Below are positions 27,415 through 34,921 of a stretch of DNA of 64,000 nucleotides, piece by piece; positions within the stretch are counted from its first letter, which is position 1; every line of letters starts with the position of its first letter. The notes below the pieces were generated by a model, which searched no databases, was not told the origin of the DNA, and was given only the letters and a program-made list of their open reading frames with translations. The translations under genes were made by a program, and so were the position numbers. This DNA comes from Pedobacter gandavensis (GTDB lineage: Bacteria > Bacteroidota > Bacteroidia > Sphingobacteriales > Sphingobacteriaceae). The stretch spans positions 186,001 to 250,000 of the forward strand of contig NZ_WNXC01000006.1 in assembly GCF_014172405.1 (NCBI RefSeq), written 5' to 3'.

Positions 27415-27750
27415 ATGAAAAGAGTAAATATTAATGATGCGGAAGTAGAATATACGGGAATCGATGCAGGAGGTGGTAGTATGTGGAATTATCAGAATGA
27501 ACCGTTTACTGGAATCTTGGAGGAGTTTTACGAAAATGGCAACTTGATTGCTGAAACAGAATGCAGAAATGGATATACCTATGGTTTACAGACCATGTAT
27601 TTTGAAAACGGTCAAATTGAAGAAGAATATTATGAAAAGTATAATCATTTTTATGGTAGTTTTAGATTGTGGACTGAGGATGGCATCCTTATAAGACATT
27701 TTGAATTTAATCCGGATGGAGAGTTAATTTCGAAAATTGTAGGTGAATAA
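27415..27750 (+). CDS. MORN-variant (YwqK-like) protein, cassette copy 2
   Basis: A 111-residue paralogue of 26351-26686, with the same start (MKRVNINDAEVEY) and MORN_2-type repeats ('GNLIAETECRNGYTYGLQTM', 'FRLWTEDGILIRHFEF'). The frame opens further upstream, but the start at 27415 aligns exactly with copy 1. It follows its partner by 40 bp. It is more similar to copy 1 than the first genes are to each other, so the partner genes have diverged faster. Confidence 0.82.
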   Translation: MKRVNINDAEVEYTGIDAGGGSMWNYQNEPFTGILEEFYENGNLIAETECRNGYTYGLQTMYFENGQIEEEYYEKYNHFYGSFRLWTEDGILIRHFEFNPDGELISKIVGE

Positions 27751-27787
27751 TTGCAAGAACTAGATATAATTCTAATTAAAATATGTG

Positions 27788-27844
27788 ATGAAAGTAAAAT
27801 CTACAAATTATTTAGATGATCCGATTGTTTATAAGGAATTATGA
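27788..27844 (+). other. 18-codon leader-like frame overlapping next gene by ATGA
   Basis: A short frame (MKVKSTNYLDDPIVYKEL) ends in TGA inside 'ATGA' at 27841-27844, which is the start of the 120-aa gene. It may be a translational-coupling leader or the remaining tail of a lost cassette gene. Too short to decide. Confidence 0.35.
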
Positions 27845-28203
27845 ATCCAGATCTAATTAAAAAATACAGCATAGAATTTGAAAATAAACTCATTAAAGAA
27901 TGGGGAGTAGAAAAAATTCCTCATACAAATTTAGATGTATTAACATTTTTTTTACATGGATGGAATGCGGATGAATTAGACGAAATCTTATTGCCTTGTA
28001 TTAACAATGCATTAGGGCTGGTCGATAGCGAAATCGAGAGTGCAAATGATTTCGTCACCATAATTATAAATAATCATAAAGTTTTTTTCTATTGGGAGAA
28101 TAAACCTACGTCTTCCATCCCAACCATTGATTTTAAACAAATAGTAGAGGGGTGGCGAGCTTTTCTACTCTCAGCTCCTTTAAACCGGACCAAACAATTA
28201 TAA
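27841..28203 (+). CDS. Hypothetical small protein downstream of cassette
   Basis: A 120-residue soluble protein, acidic, with helix-rich N-terminus ('MNPDLIKKYSIEFENKLIKE') and a beta-rich middle ('NDFVTIIINNHKVFFYWENK'). Not recognised. Position, size and composition are like immunity proteins that follow one another in Bacteroidota genomes. It is possibly part of the same array as the duplicated cassette. Confidence 0.7.
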   Translation: MNPDLIKKYSIEFENKLIKEWGVEKIPHTNLDVLTFFLHGWNADELDEILLPCINNALGLVDSEIESANDFVTIIINNHKVFFYWENKPTSSIPTIDFKQIVEGWRAFLLSAPLNRTKQL

Positions 28204-28259
28204 AATTCTTCAAGTAATTACCACCGTAATTCAAGCAATGTGTAAATTGGTTGAAATAA

Positions 28260-28364
28260 ATGAAAATGGATAAAAACATAGTTGATCTTTATAAAATAGA
28301 TTTTCAGGTAGATAAAATTGCATATCTATCAGCCACCTTCTATCCTACCAATGTTCGATTTTAA
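28260..28364 (+). pseudogene. 34-codon fragment, possible truncated array gene
   Basis: ATG at 28260 opens 'MKMDKNIVDLYKIDFQVDKI' and stops after 34 codons. The opening resembles the start of the small proteins just upstream, so it may be a truncated member of the array. The following sequence gives no continuation in other frames that I could follow. Confidence 0.3.
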
Positions 28365-28406
28365 CTTACTGAAAATGAATTGTGAAATGTTGTTTCTTTG
28401 TGAAAC

Positions 28407-28432
28407 AAAAAGGGGAATCATTTCTGATTCCC
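28407..28432 (-). terminator. Rho-independent terminator, minus strand
   Basis: On the minus strand, gggaatca (28432-28425) pairs with tgattccc (28420-28413) around a gaaa loop, followed by CTTTTTG. It lies just past a tRNA/tmRNA-like 3' end, as a native RNA-gene terminator would. Confidence 0.75.
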
Positions 28433-28437
28433 TATAA

Positions 28438-28470
28438 GTGGAGTCGAAGGGTTCGAACCCTTGTCCAGTT
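28438..28470 (-). other. tmRNA/tRNA 3'-end fragment (possible att scar)
   Basis: The minus strand reads CTGGACAAGGGTTCGAACCC, then TTCGACTCCAC. This matches the 3' end of a tmRNA (GGAC, T-arm GGG-TTCGA-CCC, CTCCAC), and a terminator follows. No 5' half is present: the acceptor partner (GGAGTCG) and a body of tRNA or tmRNA length are missing upstream. The T-loop also lacks one base. It is probably the part left behind when an element inserted at the 3' end of an RNA gene, or a carried attachment copy. Confidence 0.5.
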
Positions 28471-28511
28471 TTACGGGCCTAACAACAATGATCAGTTTTC
28501 CCGTTTTGGAT

Positions 28512-28657
28512 TCATACCAAATTAAACCATCCTCTTCTGTAGCCAATTGCATCCTGGATGCTGTTCCAGGGCAATACCTTATAAAAGTAACTTTTGGCAT
28601 TAGACGGTAGCCACCCTTTAAACGATTTTAAATTGTAGTCATTAAAATATTTCCCAT
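28512..28657 (-). pseudogene. C-terminal remnant of an unknown protein
   Basis: Reading on the minus strand, a frame directly after the terminator of the GH123-like gene runs through 'KSFKGWLPSNAKSYFYK' and 'PWNSIQDAIGYRRGWFNLV' to TGA at 28512. It looks like real protein but has no start. A competing 60-codon frame overlaps it (28418-28600) and looks less protein-like. Origin unknown. Confidence 0.3.
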
Positions 28658-28698
28658 AAAAAAACCTGCTGATTATTAAATCTCAGCAGGTCCTTTTT
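28657..28698 (-). terminator. Terminator of GH123-like gene
   Basis: acctgctga (28664-28672) pairs with tcagcaggt (28683-28691) around a 10-nt loop. The minus-strand product ends in seven T; the plus strand also has a T run, so it may act both ways. Confidence 0.85.
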
Positions 28699-28714
28699 AA
28701 TATTTTATTAATAA

Positions 28715-30448
28715 TTACGGATTAAGCAGTGGTTTTACTTTGATCAACATCTCATCAGCGGTCGTATTCGCCAAAGATTTAATGTCGAAAGTAGCCAAAG
28801 CCTTATTTAGCTCATTCAACTTATCAGTCTGCTTGTTTTTAGTGTACAATGCTCTTAAGTACTTGATTTTCTCAAAATCCTGTCCACCTTCAACCAGTTT
28901 TTCAAACCTCATAGAACTCAGCGGACCAGGGTAAACCTGATAAGTATCGCCAGCTGGCCATGTGGTGAAACGGCTGTCTGCAATTGGATTTTTTGTCCAG
29001 CTGTTATAAGCCCATCGTAAATAACCATCTAAGTTTTTATTTGCCGTATACCAGCCCATCCAAACCCCTTCTGCTGGAGAAGAGAACGTAAAGCCATTTG
29101 GATAAGGCTCCGTGCAGCAAGTGTACCAAGTGCTGGTTTGCCCTTTTTGCTGACGTTTTGCTAAAGTGGCTGCTGGAAAATCCAATCTTGAAGCGATGCA
29201 ATAAACATCAATATCCTGCTCTATTTCTGGATGGTAATCTCCAGCTAAAGCAATCTTCCAGTCTTTATTGGTTTCCTTTAATAGTTTGATCACCGATTTC
29301 ATCGCATCCATCGGTCTCTCGTCCATGGCAATGTAAGTTTTGCTAAACCATCCTTTTTGTTTCAAATGTTTGGCAAAGTCGACAAGCATCGTTTTCCAGA
29401 AAGCATTATAAGCCGGTGTACCAATCGCATCTTTAAAAACCGCTTCTTTTTGTGAAGCTTCATCATAATAAGTAAAAGCGATTTTCCAAGGCACCATACT
29501 GTAACAGTTGATGCGTTCCGTAATGCCACAGTCCATCACAAAGGCGATATATTTATCAAATAAGCTGTAATCATATTTCCAACTTCCATCCTTTTTCTTA
29601 GTCCATTTAATCAGACTCGGATAATCATCATAAGTCTGATGTCCCCATGGCTCGTCTACAATACTTGCAGTAATGGTTTTTTGACCTGCATTGGCTAACA
29701 TCTCGTAATACTTTTTCATGTGTGCATAATGCTCAGCACTCCAAAGTGGCACATTGTGCACGCGGGCAATGGCTGCTGGATGTTGCCATAAATCTAAATC
29801 ATAGTGCCATTTATTAGGACTAGGCAATGTTTTGTCTAATACCTGAATGGTTATAGGTAAGGAATAATCCTGATCTCCTTTGATCTTAACTGTGCCTTGA
29901 TAATTTCCAGGCTTTGTATCAGCTGGCACTTTAATGCTCAACCAAACTGGTTTGGTATTATTTTTTGCTATTGAAGCAGATTTAGCATCTGTATCGATCA
30001 TATCGGCTACATACGAAGAATCGAAATCTGCTGCTTTTCTGTGACCACATCCATCCTTAAACTCATCGGTCATGACATATTCCAGAAAACCAGTTGCCAT
30101 ATTTTCCTTTTTAATGGAATTGCCCTTGTTGTCTTTCAAATCAACAAGTTCTACACGAATATCCTTCAAATCTTTATTTGCCCATAACAGTATTTGTGTA
30201 TGGATTTTCTCACCTTTCCAGGCTTTTGCTTGCCAGGTCTTTTCTATGCTAACTTTCGGTGGTAATTCTCTTGCAAACCGTGTATTTGAGGATGCAAAAC
30301 TTACATTCAATCCATTGGGTACTTTAGCCCATTCCTGATCGATAATTTCCTTGCTTAACAATGGCTTTTTTTGCAAAGCTAAGCTTACGTCCTGGGCCTT
30401 GATGTTTAAACACAAAAGGGATAGACAAATAAAAAATAGGTGCTTCAT
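28715..30448 (-). CDS. GH123-like (DUF4091) secreted glycoside hydrolase
   Basis: A 577-residue secreted protein, signal peptide MKHLFFICLSLLCLNIKAQ. An N-terminal beta-sandwich (about 50-210, with 'HTQILLWANKDLKDIRVEL') precedes a TIM-barrel domain once called DUF4091. In GH123 enzymes an adjacent Asp-Glu pair performs substrate-assisted hydrolysis of beta-N-acetylgalactosaminides; 'TYIAMDERPMDA' here has such a DE pair in a matching context, and 'GVWMGWYTANKNLDGYLRWA' is typical of the C-terminal part. Activity on GalNAc-containing glycans is therefore likely but unproven. It is a single gene with its own terminator and no SusCD pair nearby. Confidence 0.85.
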   Translation of the reverse strand: MKHLFFICLSLLCLNIKAQDVSLALQKKPLLSKEIIDQEWAKVPNGLNVSFASSNTRFARELPPKVSIEKTWQAKAWKGEKIHTQILLWANKDLKDIRVELVDLKDNKGNSIKKENMATGFLEYVMTDEFKDGCGHRKAADFDSSYVADMIDTDAKSASIAKNNTKPVWLSIKVPADTKPGNYQGTVKIKGDQDYSLPITIQVLDKTLPSPNKWHYDLDLWQHPAAIARVHNVPLWSAEHYAHMKKYYEMLANAGQKTITASIVDEPWGHQTYDDYPSLIKWTKKKDGSWKYDYSLFDKYIAFVMDCGITERINCYSMVPWKIAFTYYDEASQKEAVFKDAIGTPAYNAFWKTMLVDFAKHLKQKGWFSKTYIAMDERPMDAMKSVIKLLKETNKDWKIALAGDYHPEIEQDIDVYCIASRLDFPAATLAKRQQKGQTSTWYTCCTEPYPNGFTFSSPAEGVWMGWYTANKNLDGYLRWAYNSWTKNPIADSRFTTWPAGDTYQVYPGPLSSMRFEKLVEGGQDFEKIKYLRALYTKNKQTDKLNELNKALATFDIKSLANTTADEMLIKVKPLLNP

Positions 30449-30601
30449 AACTCTAAGTTAGCCATTTAGGAAAGACAGCGAAACCTGCATCGTATCAGGT
30501 TTGTTACGCAAGCGTTTGTCTTAATGTAACAAAACAGATAGGTTGTGTTTTGATGAGCTCCTTACCTTCCAGATTGTTAGTTTCAACTTGAATCGATACA
30601 T

Positions 30602-30787
30602 TTAGGTATAAATGTAACGCTTATCAAAAAACGGGAAACAAATTGGATGTTGATATGATAAAGACTGTAATTTTCTCAGTCTTTCGGCTTCATTTAGGTT
30701 ACTGTTGATTTCGGCAACCAACATATTACAAATTTCTTTATCTGTAACTGATTGCAAATCGTTATAAGACTGTATGTCTATATTCAT
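30602..30787 (-). pseudogene. Truncated DUF1801 gene (3' part replaced)
   Basis: The first 35 residues (MNIDIQSYNDLQSVTDKEIC...) match the intact DUF1801 gene at 44892-45287. After 'NLNEAE' the sequence switches to an unrelated tail ('RLRKLQSLSYQHPICFPFF') and stops at 61 codons. The switch lies near 30681, the edge of the 448-bp repeat. The gene lost about 95 residues and is probably inactive. Confidence 0.75.
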
Positions 30788-31128
30788 TGGGGTTTATTTT
30801 GATGATGATCAAATTCATCGGCAATATTCCTTTACCAGCATTTCCCATTCTTCTGCTAACGAAACCTGGGATTTGGTCTTCCCTGCCCTTTTATACCAAT
30901 AGTCTGCGTTCCAAATGTCGCCTTCTTTACGGTGAAGATAGGCATGGATATGGGCAGAGCGCTGATCAGTTAATTGATCAATTAAATCATAGGCAGTTTT
31001 CCAATCACCAGTTCCATCATACCATAAGGCCTGCATATAAGAAGGCAATCCGGGGGTCAACTGAACATCAATTACAGATTGTTTGAAATCAATTACATCG
31101 ATCATATACCAAATATAACGACAAAGAG
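30681..31128. repeat. 448-bp dispersed repeat, copy A
   Basis: It aligns without any gap to 45181-45628, at a constant offset of 14,500 bp. It holds the start of a DUF1801 gene and the whole 96-aa gene. Differences are mostly silent on the minus strand, so these frames were selected after duplication. Confidence 0.9.
30815..31105 (-). CDS. Conserved small protein (96 aa), repeat copy A
   Basis: A 96-residue soluble protein: 'MIDVIDFKQSVIDVQ', 'YMQALWYDGTGDWKTAYDLI', 'RSAHIHAYLHRKEGDIWNAD', 'WYKRAGKTKSQVSLAEEWE'. The tetratricopeptide-like helical pattern around Trp/Tyr suggests a short helical fold. A near-identical copy is at 45315-45605. Both lie just upstream of a DUF1801 frame. Function unknown; the copy here may be kept although its partner is broken. 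Confidence 0.78.
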   Translation of the reverse strand: MIDVIDFKQSVIDVQLTPGLPSYMQALWYDGTGDWKTAYDLIDQLTDQRSAHIHAYLHRKEGDIWNADYWYKRAGKTKSQVSLAEEWEMLVKEYCR

Positions 31129-31340
31129 TTGAACTTTAAACTTTAGCACGGCCTGGATTTGAACAATAAAAACCCGAAAATAAAATCAATACACTCTGAG
31201 AATCTATATCTTCCGTAAAAATCAAAAACATCAAGCTCTTGACCCTAAGCAGTCCTCATGCAAACCAGTCCTTTCCCCTTCCTAACTAAAATGTTTATTC
31301 CCATACAGCTCATCCGGAATCACAGGCAAAAAACAGGGCA

Positions 31341-31367
31341 AAAAAAAACACCCACAAAAAGCAGGTG
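31341..31367 (-). terminator. Possible terminator of csp gene
   Basis: A short stem cacc (31349-31352) / ggtg (31364-31367) is followed on the minus strand by an eight-T run (31341-31348), 27 bp past the csp stop. Confidence 0.5.
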
Positions 31368-31393
31368 ATTCATCAATTATGAAGGAAATCTAA

Positions 31394-31585
31394 TTAGCTG
31401 ATTTTAACATTAATTGCGTTCAAGCCTTTTTTACCTTGCTCGATGTCATAGCTTACTGAATCATTCTCACGAATATTGTCCATTAAACCAGAAGAATGAA
31501 CAAAGATTTCGCTATCACCATTAGCTGGCACGATAAATCCAAAACCTTTTGTCTCATTGAAAAATTTTACTGTTCCTTGTTGCAT
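31394..31585 (-). CDS. Cold-shock domain protein (CspA family)
   Basis: A 63-residue nucleic-acid chaperone that binds single-stranded RNA/DNA. RNP1 'KGFGFIVP' and RNP2 'EIFVHSSGL' are present and the opening 'MQQGTVKFFNETKGFGFI' is canonical. The upstream region 31586-31700 is extremely AT-rich and may hold the cold-responsive leader, but no known cold-box element is evident. Monocistronic. Confidence 0.96.
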   Translation of the reverse strand: MQQGTVKFFNETKGFGFIVPANGDSEIFVHSSGLMDNIRENDSVSYDIEQGKKGLNAINVKIS

Positions 31586-31706
31586 TATATTATATATTAA
31601 TTATATTCAAAATATAAAATTTTATTTCAAAATAATAAAAAAAAATAGAATTATATTTTACCAGATAATTATGAAGCGAAATATTTTTTTGAGATCAAAT
31701 TCATAC

Positions 31707-32000
31707 CTAAATCTCCAGATTCAGCCGTTTAAAGACTTCTTTGGTGACCAGCCGTACATTCGTTGAAAGCTGTTCATAACTGCAATGCCGCAGTCCCTGA
31801 GGAAAAGGAACACCATTCTCCCGCTTTACCAAATCTATAGTAATCACCGAATCTACAGAGACCTCCTCGTCTGCAAACAGGGAAGTGTAAAGTCTCCGGG
31901 CAAAAGCCTCGTCATGACCAAGATGAAAACAACCATAAGTTTCGATGCCTTTAAGTGTTTTCATGTTCAGAGATATTTCATAACTCGTTTCCATAACCAT
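31707..32000 (-). CDS. Hypothetical protein next to Hsp20 remnant
   Basis: About 97 residues from the start at 32000 (MVMETSYEISLNMKTLKGIE); a further upstream ATG at 32036 would add a hydrophobic stretch that looks like non-coding translation. The body ('CFHLGHDEAFARRLYTSLFA', 'VITIDLVKRENGVPFPQGLR') is soluble with mixed structure. Not recognised, but sequence style suggests a conserved Sphingobacteriaceae protein. It follows the broken Hsp20 gene on the same strand. Confidence 0.6.
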   Translation of the reverse strand: MVMETSYEISLNMKTLKGIETYGCFHLGHDEAFARRLYTSLFADEEVSVDSVITIDLVKRENGVPFPQGLRHCSYEQLSTNVRLVTKEVFKRLNLEI

Positions 32001-32061
32001 AAACAAAATGAAATAAAAGAGCCGAAGGCAGCTCATGGTATTGGTCTAAATCAAAAACGTA

Positions 32062-32328
32062 TTACTTGATTTCAATCTGGCGGCTTTGCATTTTAGCCTC
32101 TTCACGTTTAGCGATATCGACGCACAATACCCCATCCACATACTTCGCCTCAATGCCATTCGCATCGGCAGCATCAGGCAGCGTGAAAGAACGCACAAAC
32201 GAGCTGTAGCTGAACTCCCGTTTATTATAATTACGCTCCTGAACACCATCTTCCGAACTACGTTCTACAGAAATACTCAGCATAGTCTTTTTCAAATGGC
32301 TTTTAATTACTGGCAGTGTTAAGTACAA
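32062..32328 (-). pseudogene. Hsp20 (alpha-crystallin) gene lacking its 5' half
   Basis: The last ~75 residues match the second half of a Bacteroidota small heat-shock protein: 'KREFSYSSFVRSFTLPDAAD', 'GIEAKYVDGVLCVDIAKREE', 'RQIEIK'. A normal Hsp20 has about 140-150 residues; the N-terminal arm and the first crystallin strands are missing. Upstream in frame there is only TTG and a short unrelated stretch. It is most likely a remnant after deletion or rearrangement. Confidence 0.8.
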
Positions 32329-32653
32329 TCTAAGCTACTTTACTCATAACTGTCCTACAAACAGATCATCAAATTATTTTACAATTGAATTATTCTAATT
32401 TATAAATAATTGACGATTTACATAATTAGCTAATTTAATCTCTCTTAGGGAACGTTAATTGGAAAAGCACGCTAGCTGCGTAACGTTATTTCTTATTGTC
32501 GGCGGATTTAGTGAAAGTACCCAGGATTAGTTATTTCAGAAAAATCACAGGCACTTCCTTTGCAAGTGCGGCGGTACTTGAAGACTAATCATCTCCTCCT
32601 ATTTTTTCAAATTACCAAACCGTTGGAAGATTATCCAAGTTTATCGAACAATT
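32329..32653. other. Intergenic region, possible leader of ice-binding gene
   Basis: About 325 bp, AT-rich. Near 32551-32580 two overlapping stems are possible: gcactt/aagtgc (32551-32556 with 32564-32569) or caagt/acttg (32563-32567 with 32576-32580), which exclude each other. No promoter box is clear. Confidence 0.4.
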
Positions 32654-33928
32654 ATGAAAACCAATTTTACTCAAATCCAGGGGAGCAATTCCCTGCGCAA
32701 GCTCCCACGCCACTCAAAAATGTATCAAATGTTATTTTTGGGCGCTTTAATGCTTTTCACTTTTATTGGTGCCTGTAAAAAAGATGATTCAACAATCATC
32801 CCTACAGTGAGCCTAACGGCTAGCCCTGCTATTGGTGGTGTGCTTACAGGAGCAGGTGCATTTGCACTGGACTCATCCGTTGCGATTACCGCAGTACCTA
32901 ATACAGGGTATACATTTTCCAGCTGGACAGAGAATGGCGAAGTAATTTCTACTAGTTCGGCTTACCAGTTTACCATTACAAAGAACAGGAAATTAGTTGC
33001 AAACTTTATGGCGATCCCTCCGGGTAACTTTGCAGTCAACTTATCATCCAGTAACGCTGCAGGTGGTACAACCACTGGTTCCGGCGCTTTTCTTATTGGT
33101 ACTTCTGTTAAAGTAGTTGCGGCTGCCAATGCAGGATATTCTTTTGTAAACTGGACAGAAAATGGTAACCCAGTATCTGCAAGCTCAACATACCAGTTCA
33201 CAATTACTGGAAACAGGAACCTAGTTGCGAATTACAAGGCCATAATCCCGATTGGGACAAGTGTTATAAACCTGGGGACTGCAGGCGATTTTGCAATATT
33301 GACAAAATCAGGTATATCTACCACTGGTACTACATCAGTTACGGGTAATATAGGTGTGAGCCCGGCGTCGGCAACGGCAATTACAGGCTTTGGGTTAATT
33401 ATGGATACCAATGGGCAATCATCTCATACGCCAATTGTAACCGGCAAGGTATATGCATCTGATTATGCCGTCCCAACTCCTGCTAATATGACAACAGCGG
33501 TCAGTAATATGGAAACCGCATTTACAACTGCTAATGGTTTAGTTACCCCAGCGCCTATCGTAAACTTATATGCCGGCGATGTTAGTGGCAGGATATTAAC
33601 TCCAGGGCTTTACAAATGGTCCACCGGTGTATTGATATCAAATGCAGGCGTAACCTTAACAGGCGGGCCTAATGATACCTGGGTATTCCAGATTGCGCAA
33701 GACCTTACAGTTAATAATAGTGCTAAGATCACTTTGTTAGGCGGGGCCCAGGCCAAGAATATATTCTGGGTGGTTAGTGGACAAGCTACACTTGGAACTA
33801 ATACTGATTTTAGTGGGATCATTCTGAGCAAAACACTTATCTCTTTAAATACAGGAGCAAAAGTTACGGGCAGGTTATTGGCACAAACTGCCGTTACTTT
33901 AAACGCCAGCACAGTTATTCAACCTTAG
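32654..33928 (+). CDS. DUF3494 ice-binding lipoprotein with two B-repeat domains
   Basis: A 424-residue exported protein. A signal segment ends in 'MLFTFIGACKKDD', a lipobox; the true start may be the Met at 32720. Two InlB-type/bacterial repeat domains follow (about 55-120 and 125-195, each with 'TGYTFSSWTENG' or 'AGYSFVNWTENG'). The C-terminal domain (about 205-424) is DUF3494: 'AGDFAILTKSGISTTGTTSV', 'GNIGVSP', 'NDTWVFQIAQDLTVNNSAKI', 'GRLLAQTAVTLNASTVI'. DUF3494 proteins form a beta-helix that binds ice and inhibits recrystallisation; the flanking lipid anchor would place it on the outer surface. It is monocistronic with a strong terminator. Confidence 0.93.
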   Translation: MKTNFTQIQGSNSLRKLPRHSKMYQMLFLGALMLFTFIGACKKDDSTIIPTVSLTASPAIGGVLTGAGAFALDSSVAITAVPNTGYTFSSWTENGEVISTSSAYQFTITKNRKLVANFMAIPPGNFAVNLSSSNAAGGTTTGSGAFLIGTSVKVVAAANAGYSFVNWTENGNPVSASSTYQFTITGNRNLVANYKAIIPIGTSVINLGTAGDFAILTKSGISTTGTTSVTGNIGVSPASATAITGFGLIMDTNGQSSHTPIVTGKVYASDYAVPTPANMTTAVSNMETAFTTANGLVTPAPIVNLYAGDVSGRILTPGLYKWSTGVLISNAGVTLTGGPNDTWVFQIAQDLTVNNSAKITLLGGAQAKNIFWVVSGQATLGTNTDFSGIILSKTLISLNTGAKVTGRLLAQTAVTLNASTVIQP

Positions 33929-33990
33929 TCACTTTACGACTGAACGGTTATCATTGATATAATTTCAAAAAATTAAGTTCTAGAATATTT

Positions 33991-34037
33991 AAAGCAAGCC
34001 GCTATTAATTTAGCAGGCTTGCTTTAATTGTTTTTTC
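33991..34037 (+). terminator. Rho-independent terminator of ice-binding gene
   Basis: aaagcaagcc (33991-34000) pairs with ggcttgcttt (34016-34025), extended inside by gcta/tagc, and followed by a T-rich run. It lies 62 bp past the stop. Confidence 0.9.
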
Positions 34038-34172
34038 AATACACAGAAAAGAATTGCCCGACAGGGAGTTTAATGGCTCCATCATTGTTGGAAAAAAGGG
34101 GTAAAATTGTCATGCACTCAGCTTCACTGAGCCTGCAACAACCCGCTAAATGCCGTAATACAATTAAATAAT

Positions 34173-34367
34173 GTGAACCAAAAAGGTTTAAGCGGCACAC
34201 TAGCTAATAAAGATGGAAAGGTTTTTATTATGGTTTACGATGACGCCGTTAGAACAATTGTAGTCGGCAGAATTGGCTTTGGCAGAGTGATCATACCAAT
34301 CGACAAAGTCAAGAATAAAGTAACTGAAATTAGGGTTCAGCTATACCCATTTGGGACGGAAAATTGA
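34173..34367 (+). pseudogene. Possible gene remnant (64 codons, GTG start)
   Basis: The frame from GTG at 34173 reads as plausible protein ('NKDGKVFIMVYDDAVRTIVV', 'GRVIIPIDKVKNKVTEIRVQ') with clear beta alternation. It has no good start or upstream leader. It may be the tail of a lost gene or a small real gene. It ends within the left arm of an inverted repeat. Confidence 0.35.
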
Positions 34368-34409
34368 TATCCGATGAATTGAAAAAGGCCGGTTTTACAT
34401 CGGATATCA
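34365..34409. terminator. 12-bp inverted repeat between convergent frames
   Basis: tgatatccgatg (34365-34376) is the exact reverse complement of 34398-34409. It sits between the plus-strand remnant and the minus-strand spanin-like gene stop (34415). No long T tract on either side; a bidirectional terminator is possible. Confidence 0.5.
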
Positions 34410-34414
34410 TTTAT

Positions 34415-34921
34415 CTACACATAGACCCTTAATTTCCAAACATTCCTTAGGCCCCAAAACAACAGTAACAACACCGGGATAAGCAACAGAATCCACCATT
34501 GCGATTTGGTAACCCTTACCCGCTCCTTTTGATCAGCTGATACTGTTTTTACTTGCTGTTCATGGACTAACACCCTCTTATTTACTTCTTCCAGCTTCAC
34601 CTGTTCTTCCAAAATCTTACGTCCAGATTTCGACGTTTCTGTCAGGACTACCTTTTCTGCAGTTCCCCAAAAACCAGTAGATGGAGAATAAGTAAACTCC
34701 CCCTTAGGCCAGATGACAACCGTTGAGGAGGAATTTAAAGAATCATCGCTTAGCGACATAGACCAACCAACACTTTGATGACTTGCATTCAATTCTGCAT
34801 TTTTAACAGATTCCTCTTCAGATTTCAACGCAGACCTAAGCGTACCGGTCTCTGTATTTTGGAATATGCCACAGCCATAAAACACCAGGATAAACAACAG
34901 TATAAAATACGCGCGCCTCAT
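34415..34921 (-). CDS. u-spanin-like lipoprotein with C-terminal TM
   Basis: A 168-residue protein. The N-terminus 'ILLFILVFYGCGIFQNTETG' is a lipoprotein signal; a middle part of about 100 residues ends in a charged helical region ('EEQVKLEEVNKRVLVHEQQV') and a C-terminal membrane helix 'WWILLLIPVLLLLFWGLRNV' closes it. An outer-membrane lipid anchor plus an inner-membrane C-terminal span is the topology of unimolecular spanins, phage proteins that fuse the two membranes at lysis. The start overlaps the endolysin stop by four bases (ATGA), as in lysis cassettes. Spanin identity is inferred from topology and context only; sequence homology is not claimed. Confidence 0.65.
   Translation of the reverse strand: MRRAYFILLFILVFYGCGIFQNTETGTLRSALKSEEESVKNAELNASHQSVGWSMSLSDDSLNSSSTVVIWPKGEFTYSPSTGFWGTAEKVVLTETSKSGRKILEEQVKLEEVNKRVLVHEQQVKTVSADQKERVRVTKSQWWILLLIPVLLLLFWGLRNVWKLRVYV

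Larger units (their letters stand above)
25668..27750 (+). repeat. Tandem duplication of a two-gene cassette
   Basis: Copy 1 (genes 25696-26304 and 26351-26686) and copy 2 (26769-27374 and 27415-27750) have the same order and nearly the same lengths. The repeat includes the 5' leader 'aaattttaatacattaga' before each first gene. Diverged codons with conserved protein show that both copies remained under selection for some time. It is a direct duplication with a period of about 1.07 kb. Confidence 0.9.

Noticed and set aside
28430..28520. Complete tRNA on the minus strand
   Set aside because: The T-arm and acceptor 3' strand are visible, but no matching 5' acceptor strand, D-arm or anticodon arm could be found upstream, and the T-loop is one base short.
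28418..28600. 60-codon minus-strand frame
   Set aside because: It runs through a tmRNA-like 3' end and into the terminator, and has no homologue-like features.
30787..31086. Plus-strand 99-codon frame, and the same at 45287-45586
   Set aside because: Differences between the two copies are mostly silent on the minus strand, so the minus-strand 96-aa frame is the real gene.
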